Shown: piece by piece, positions 6,147 through 9,657 of the stretch
Layout: every line of letters begins with the position of its first letter
How positions within the stretch are numbered: the stretch's first letter is position 1
Origin: Archangium sp.
GTDB lineage: Bacteria; Myxococcota; Myxococcia; Myxococcales; Myxococcaceae
Assembly: GCA_016793525.1 (NCBI GenBank)
Contig: JAEUJT010000529.1
Span: forward strand, 1 to 9,657
Length of the DNA stretch: 9,657 nucleotides
Reading direction: 5' to 3'
Program-made: the position numbers and the translations under genes
Notes under the pieces: model-generated
What the model saw: the letters and a program-made list of their open reading frames with translations, nothing else
The model's database searches: none
Told to the model about the DNA's origin: nothing

Positions 6147-8807
6147 ATGAAACGCATCGTTTTGTTGTCGGCAGTGGTGGTGGTGGGCGTCGGGTGCAAT
6201 GACTCGAGCGCGCCGGGCATGGTGTTTCGCGTCACCGAGCTCCCGGCGGGCGCCGAGTGCGCTGTTGGCGGAGTGCGCATCGAGACTGGCACCGACGCCA
6301 ACACCAACAACTCGCTCGAAGACGGCGAAGTGAAGCAGTCGCTCAATGTCTGCAACGGCATCGCGGGCCTGCCCGGCATGAACGGCACCAACGGGAGCGA
6401 TGGAAGCGACGGCGTCGACGGCGTCGACGGCACAGACGGCGTCGATGGCACCGACGGGACAGACGGCGTCGATGGCACCGACGGCGTCGACGGGCGAGAC
6501 GGAGACGCCGGCATGAACGGCAGCAACGGCAGCAACGGCATGAATGGCTTCAACACCCTCGTGCGCACCACGATTCTCCCTCGCGGCGACGCCCAGTGCC
6601 TGGCGGGTGGCGTGCGCATCGAAGTCGGCCTCGACAACGGCGACAACGGCGGCGTCGGTCGCGACGGTGTGCTCCAGTCGGGCGAAGTCACCAGCACCCG
6701 CGCCATTTGCAACGGCGGCCAGCCGCGCTTCCCCGGCTCGCTCACGCTGCCTACCGGCCCGGCCGGCACGTCGGTCATCGACACCTCGGGAGGCGACGGC
6801 GGCACCTCGGGTGGCAGCGCGGGCGCCATCGGCATTCGAATCGAAGAGGGCACCCTGGGTGGCCACGTGAAGGTGTTCGCCAACGGCAGCGCCGACGGCG
6901 GCTTCTCGGTGCCTCCGCTGGCCTTCGCGCCCGGCGTGCGCCCGTGGACCGTCACGTCGCTGAAGGTGCTCAACACCTACCAAGACCTCACCGCGGGCCT
7001 CGTGTCCGGCGACTCGGTCTTCGTGTCGTCGAATGACGGGCGCGCGTTCTTCGCCGACGCCGGCGTGGTGACGAGCATCGCGGTGCATGACGCAGGCGTG
7101 TTGCGGCTCACCTCGAACATCTCCGTCTCCAACGACGTGTACAACGACGGCGTCATCTCTGGAGACGTCTACGACGTGGGCGGCGGCCAGCCCGCGTACA
7201 CCTCGCTCTCGCTCTCCGCCGGCAACTACTTCGGCACCGCGAGCTCGCTGCTCACCACGGCCGGCTTCGACGCCGACGACGGTGGCGCTGGCTCGAGCGG
7301 CTCCACCCTGCGCGTGAGCGTGGCCCAGTCGTTCATCAACTACGGCACGCTGCGCACCTCGGGCGGCAGCGGCGACGGCGGCGCGGGCTCGGCTGGCGCG
7401 GTGCACGTCTCCGCTGACGTGGGTGAGATTTTCAACCTCGGCGCCATCGAGGCGCGGGGCGGCTCGTCGTTCAGCGGCGGGGCCGGCAACGGCGGCTACG
7501 TCGAGCTTTCGACCGAGCTGCGCGGGCTCTACAACGCGGGCCGCCTCGACTCCGCCGGCGGCAGCGGGAACACGAGCGGCGGCTGGGCCGGCGACATCGA
7601 CCTGTACGTCGAAGACGGCACCCACGCCAACGGCGAGATGCGCAACATCGGCACCATCGTCGCCACCGGAGGCCACTGTCGCGACGCGGCGTGCAGCGCG
7701 GGCGGGGGCGGAGAGGTGTCGCTGTACACCGCCCGCAACGCCCTCCTCTCGACGGGTGACATCACCACCCTCGGCGGCAACAGCGCGGCGAGCGGCGCGA
7801 CGGGCGGCAACGTCTCCCTCACCGTCGGTCGCAGCCCGAGCTTCTACGGCAACGAGTCGGCGGCCCGCTTGGGCTTCAGCGCCAACGCCCTCACCGCGCC
7901 GCCCTTCGGCTCGCTGACGGTGGCCGGCTCCATTCGCACCGGAGGCGGCACGGGCGTGTCCGCGGGCGGCGGCTCGGGCGGAGAGGTCTCCATCACCCTC
8001 CACGGCGGCTTCGCGCCCACCGGGCAAGAGCTCATTCTCTACGGCTACGAGGCGCTGGTGGCGAAAGGCGGCAACGGCGCCGATACCCACGGCGGCGGCA
8101 GCGGCAACACCATCAACATTCACAACAACGAGTCGCTGCTGTGGAACGGCATCGCGACGTACCACAGCGACGACGTGGTGCTGAATGACGTGGGCGGCGG
8201 CGTCGTGGTGTCGACGAGCCTCTTCACCAACGGCGGCCGGGGCGGCAGCGGCGGCTCGGCCGGTTCCATCTACCTGCGGACCCAGACGTCGTACACCTAC
8301 GGAGACCCGAATGAGGTGGTGCGCGTGCTGGGCGGCACCCTCTCCACGGTGGGCGGCATCGGCACCTCGGGCGCGGGCCACGGCGGCGGCGGCATCGAAA
8401 TCAGCGGCATGGCGGGCGTGGTGTTCACCGCGGCGGTTCACACCAGCGGCGGCAACTCGCTGACCGGCGGCCCGGGCGGGAACGGCGGCTACGTCGACCT
8501 CGACTCTCAGGGCGGCGACATCACCAACAACGGAGACCTCACCTGCTCAGGCGGCAACTCGTCAGACGGCTTCGGCGGCAATGGTGGCGGCGTCGCGCTT
8601 TCCGGGCGGGGCGTGTTCACCAGCGGCGCGCTGACGGCGCGCGGCGGCGACGGGCCGGTCGGCGCTGGCTCGGGTGGTGAAATCGAGCTGCTCAGCCGGT
8701 GGGGTACGGGCACGGTGCACACCGGCACGCACAACGTCTCCGGTGGCACGAGCGGCACGCCGGGCACGCCGGGCGCGGTGTACATCGACAACGTCCCGGT
8801 GCCGTAA
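6147..8807 (+). CDS. Large surface lipoprotein: DUF7151-like / collagen-like / Gly-rich beta-helix repeats
   Basis: The 886-residue product begins MKRIVLLSAVVVVGVGC, a lipoprotein signal with lipidation at Cys17. The -3 residue is Gly, slightly off consensus; Asn at +2 is compatible with outer-membrane sorting. Residues ~27-70 and ~137-190 are two copies of a small domain with the pattern GxxCxxGGVRIExGxD...GEV...CNG, which I recall as DUF7151. Each has a Cys pair (C38/C69, C151/C188) that may form a disulfide. Between them lie 22 uninterrupted Gly-X-Y triplets (71-136), rich in Asp/Asn at Y. Residues ~331-886 are about 15 copies of a ~33-residue Gly-rich repeat, probably a parallel beta-helix, ending IDNVPVP without an anchor. 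The role is unknown: a surface adhesin, matrix or structural fibre protein is the likeliest reading. There is a good ribosome binding site, and the gene converges with the J/PilZ-like gene 20 bp away. Reading frame and signal are certain; domain naming is from memory. Confidence 0.9.
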   Translation: MKRIVLLSAVVVVGVGCNDSSAPGMVFRVTELPAGAECAVGGVRIETGTDANTNNSLEDGEVKQSLNVCNGIAGLPGMNGTNGSDGSDGVDGVDGTDGVDGTDGTDGVDGTDGVDGRDGDAGMNGSNGSNGMNGFNTLVRTTILPRGDAQCLAGGVRIEVGLDNGDNGGVGRDGVLQSGEVTSTRAICNGGQPRFPGSLTLPTGPAGTSVIDTSGGDGGTSGGSAGAIGIRIEEGTLGGHVKVFANGSADGGFSVPPLAFAPGVRPWTVTSLKVLNTYQDLTAGLVSGDSVFVSSNDGRAFFADAGVVTSIAVHDAGVLRLTSNISVSNDVYNDGVISGDVYDVGGGQPAYTSLSLSAGNYFGTASSLLTTAGFDADDGGAGSSGSTLRVSVAQSFINYGTLRTSGGSGDGGAGSAGAVHVSADVGEIFNLGAIEARGGSSFSGGAGNGGYVELSTELRGLYNAGRLDSAGGSGNTSGGWAGDIDLYVEDGTHANGEMRNIGTIVATGGHCRDAACSAGGGGEVSLYTARNALLSTGDITTLGGNSAASGATGGNVSLTVGRSPSFYGNESAARLGFSANALTAPPFGSLTVAGSIRTGGGTGVSAGGGSGGEVSITLHGGFAPTGQELILYGYEALVAKGGNGADTHGGGSGNTINIHNNESLLWNGIATYHSDDVVLNDVGGGVVVSTSLFTNGGRGGSGGSAGSIYLRTQTSYTYGDPNEVVRVLGGTLSTVGGIGTSGAGHGGGGIEISGMAGVVFTAAVHTSGGNSLTGGPGGNGGYVDLDSQGGDITNNGDLTCSGGNSSDGFGGNGGGVALSGRGVFTSGALTARGGDGPVGAGSGGEIELLSRWGTGTVHTGTHNVSGGTSGTPGTPGAVYIDNVPVP
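6357..6554 (+). repeat. Collagen-like Gly-X-Y tract (22 triplets)
   Basis: Every third residue from G71 to G134 of the lipoprotein is Gly without a break. X is mostly Val, Thr, Ser or Met and Y mostly Asp or Asn. Only one triplet has Pro (GLP). The DNA is a 9-bp-based repeat and includes a perfect 26-bp direct repeat at 6432-6457 and 6459-6484 (27-bp period, coding TDGVDGTDG twice). Confidence 0.95.
7137..8804 (+). repeat. Degenerate ~33-residue (about 99-bp) tandem protein repeat, about 15 copies
   Basis: A 12-residue signature (two hydrophobics, often N or T, x, G, x, L/I, three variable residues, G-G) begins at lipoprotein residues 331, 363 (degenerate), 396, 428, 461, 498, 533, 590, 631, 686, 726, 758, 792, 823 and 856. 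Each is followed by a Gly/Ser-rich turn and a beta-strand such as GGxVxL. Spacing is 31-41 residues except for two long gaps (533-590 and 631-686). The copies are diverged at the DNA level, so this is an old protein repeat rather than recent duplication. Confidence 0.8.
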
Positions 8808-8820
8808 GGCCGGAACGGCC
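8808..8820. terminator. Small hairpin between convergent genes
   Basis: GGCCG-GAA-CGGCC forms a perfect five-pair stem in the 20 bases between the lipoprotein stop and the stop of the opposing gene. There is no T-run on either side, so intrinsic termination is doubtful; it may act as a weak bidirectional terminator or RNA 3' stabiliser. Confidence 0.3.
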
Positions 8821-8827
8821 GGGGGCC

Positions 8828-9657
8828 TCAGCGGCGGGGCGGCGCGGTGATGCGCTGCACCTCGCGCAGCATAAAGCCCTTCGTCTCTTGATTCACGCCG
8901 TCGAGGCGCACCCCGAACCCTCGGAGGTGCGCCTTTTCGTCAGCGAAGGTCGACTCCAAGGCCACCGCCGCGCGCGCGTCGACCGTGCGGTTGGCCTCGA
9001 TGAAGCGAAAGCTCAGCGCCAGCTTGGTGCCCAGCTGCAGCGTCGGGTTGCAGGGGAAAAAGGCCGAGCTGTTCTGCAGGTTCATCAGCCGGTGCATCGA
9101 AAACACCACGGCCGTGTCGCGGGTGATGTCGAGGCCCCCCACCAGCTCGTTGTTGTTTCCCGGTACCAGGTGGAGTGTCTCCAGCGTCCACACCGGTTGC
9201 TTCGGGGCGACCCCCACCGGTGGCGTGGTGCTCGCCGACTGGGCCTCTTTCGCCGCCACCGACTCCTGGTTGGCGAAGCGTTTCTCGACGTTGGCCATCA
9301 CCTCCGAGAAGTACTGGTAGGTGGCCATCTGCGCGCGGAGCAGTGCGGGCGAGACGTCTTTCGGCAAGCGCCCCGGGTGCACGTGTTTGGCGCGCTCGGT
9401 GAAGCCTCGGCGAAAGTCTTTCAGCGTGGCGTTGGGGGGCACGCCGAAAATTTGGTGCGGCGTGAACTCACGGTAGCGGTCGAGCTGCAGCTCGAGGCGC
9501 TGGGCCTCGACGTCTTCGCGCACCTTCTTGGAGTCGGGCGTCTCGGCTTTGACCGCCGCCTCGACCGCGGGGAGGCGCTGCGTCGGAGTCCACGTTTTGC
9601 CGTCGACCGACGCGTGAACGAAGAAGCCCGGGCGCGACCGCAGCAGGTCGATGGCGA
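8828..9657 (-). CDS. Degenerate J-domain / PilZ-like protein (5' end beyond the window)
   Basis: The frame is open to the right edge, so the true start is not visible; 275 residues can be read. A GTG at 9523 could start a shorter protein, but the sequence before it (FFVHASVDGKTWTP and on) looks equally protein-like, so the longer gene is preferred. Fragment residues ~64-126 resemble a DnaJ J-domain: TPHQIFGVPPNATLKDFRRG, then KHVHPGRLP, then a helix ending near FSEVMANVEKRF. The HPD tripeptide needed to stimulate Hsp70 is HPG (93-95). A Pro/Ala/Ser-rich linker (~127-154) leads to a C-terminal beta-rich domain (155-270), with LGTKLALSFRF and RGFGVRLDGV resembling the PilZ-like domain common in myxobacteria (TIGR02266-type, from memory). 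No signal peptide or membrane segment is seen. The function is unknown, possibly regulatory or in motility. The PilZ assignment is weaker than the J-like one. Confidence 0.72.
   Translation of the reverse strand, partial: AIDLLRSRPGFFVHASVDGKTWTPTQRLPAVEAAVKAETPDSKKVREDVEAQRLELQLDRYREFTPHQIFGVPPNATLKDFRRGFTERAKHVHPGRLPKDVSPALLRAQMATYQYFSEVMANVEKRFANQESVAAKEAQSASTTPPVGVAPKQPVWTLETLHLVPGNNNELVGGLDITRDTAVVFSMHRLMNLQNSSAFFPCNPTLQLGTKLALSFRFIEANRTVDARAAVALESTFADEKAHLRGFGVRLDGVNQETKGFMLREVQRITAPPRR

Noticed and set aside
5273..6976. 567-codon minus-strand frame with a striking Pro-Ser-Thr repeat (PSTPSVPSTPSVPS)
   Set aside because: The repeat is just the antisense reading of the Gly-X-Y tract, and the rest lies opposite kdsA, which is certain.
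6012..8441. Very long open frame (about 800 codons) on the minus strand opposite the lipoprotein
   Set aside because: It is Ala/Arg/Val/Gly/His-rich with no motif, and it mirrors the GC-skewed codons of the Gly-rich repeat gene. The plus-strand gene has a signal peptide, a ribosome binding site and clear domains.
8828..9523. Complete 231-residue gene starting at the GTG at 9523
   Set aside because: The frame continues without a stop to the window edge with protein-like sequence and no ribosome binding site before the GTG, so the gene is treated as 5'-truncated by the window.

Overview
The window is high-GC DNA from a Gram-negative bacterium. kdsA (Kdo synthesis for LPS), an outer-membrane-type lipoprotein and a sugar/flippase operon all point to an LPS-bearing cell. 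The large Gly-rich lipoprotein with a DUF7151-like/collagen module and the degenerate J-domain plus PilZ-like protein are typical of Myxococcota, so a myxobacterium-like organism is my inference; no marker gene here proves it.

Layout. Positions 1-3640 (minus strand) hold a tightly packed four-gene glycan operon. In transcription order it reads: a short SDR ketoreductase/epimerase, a TylCIII/NovU-type sugar C-methyltransferase, a GDP-mannose 4,6-dehydratase-like enzyme, and the start of a Wzx-like flippase cut by the left edge. Junctions are an 8-bp overlap, a 13-bp gap and a 4-bp ATGA overlap, which suggests co-transcription and translational coupling. Upstream on the same strand, after a 131-bp gap carrying an imperfect palindrome, is purF (3772-5130), an iron-sulfur-type amidophosphoribosyltransferase.

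Divergent from purF, across 133 bp, is kdsA (5264-6085, plus). It carries an unexpected Asp at the position that normally separates metal-dependent (Cys) from metal-independent (Asn) KdsA enzymes. Downstream on the plus strand is an 886-residue lipoprotein (6147-8807): lipoprotein signal, a DUF7151-like domain, 22 perfect Gly-X-Y triplets, a second DUF7151-like domain, then about 15 copies of a roughly 33-residue Gly-rich repeat that probably folds as a beta-helix. Converging on it from the right edge is a 5'-truncated gene (8828 to the edge) for a protein with a J-like domain lacking the HPD motif and a PilZ-like C-terminal domain.

How they work together. The operon can be read as a pathway: an NDP-sugar (probably GDP-mannose) is 4,6-dehydrated, C-methylated next to the keto group and reduced, giving a C-branched 6-deoxyhexose of the virenose type. 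The sugar would enter a surface polysaccharide exported by the flippase. KdsA serves the LPS inner core. purF is housekeeping, and the lipoprotein and J/PilZ-like protein have no visible functional tie to the sugar genes. No tRNA, rRNA, CRISPR array, insertion sequence or phage gene was seen.
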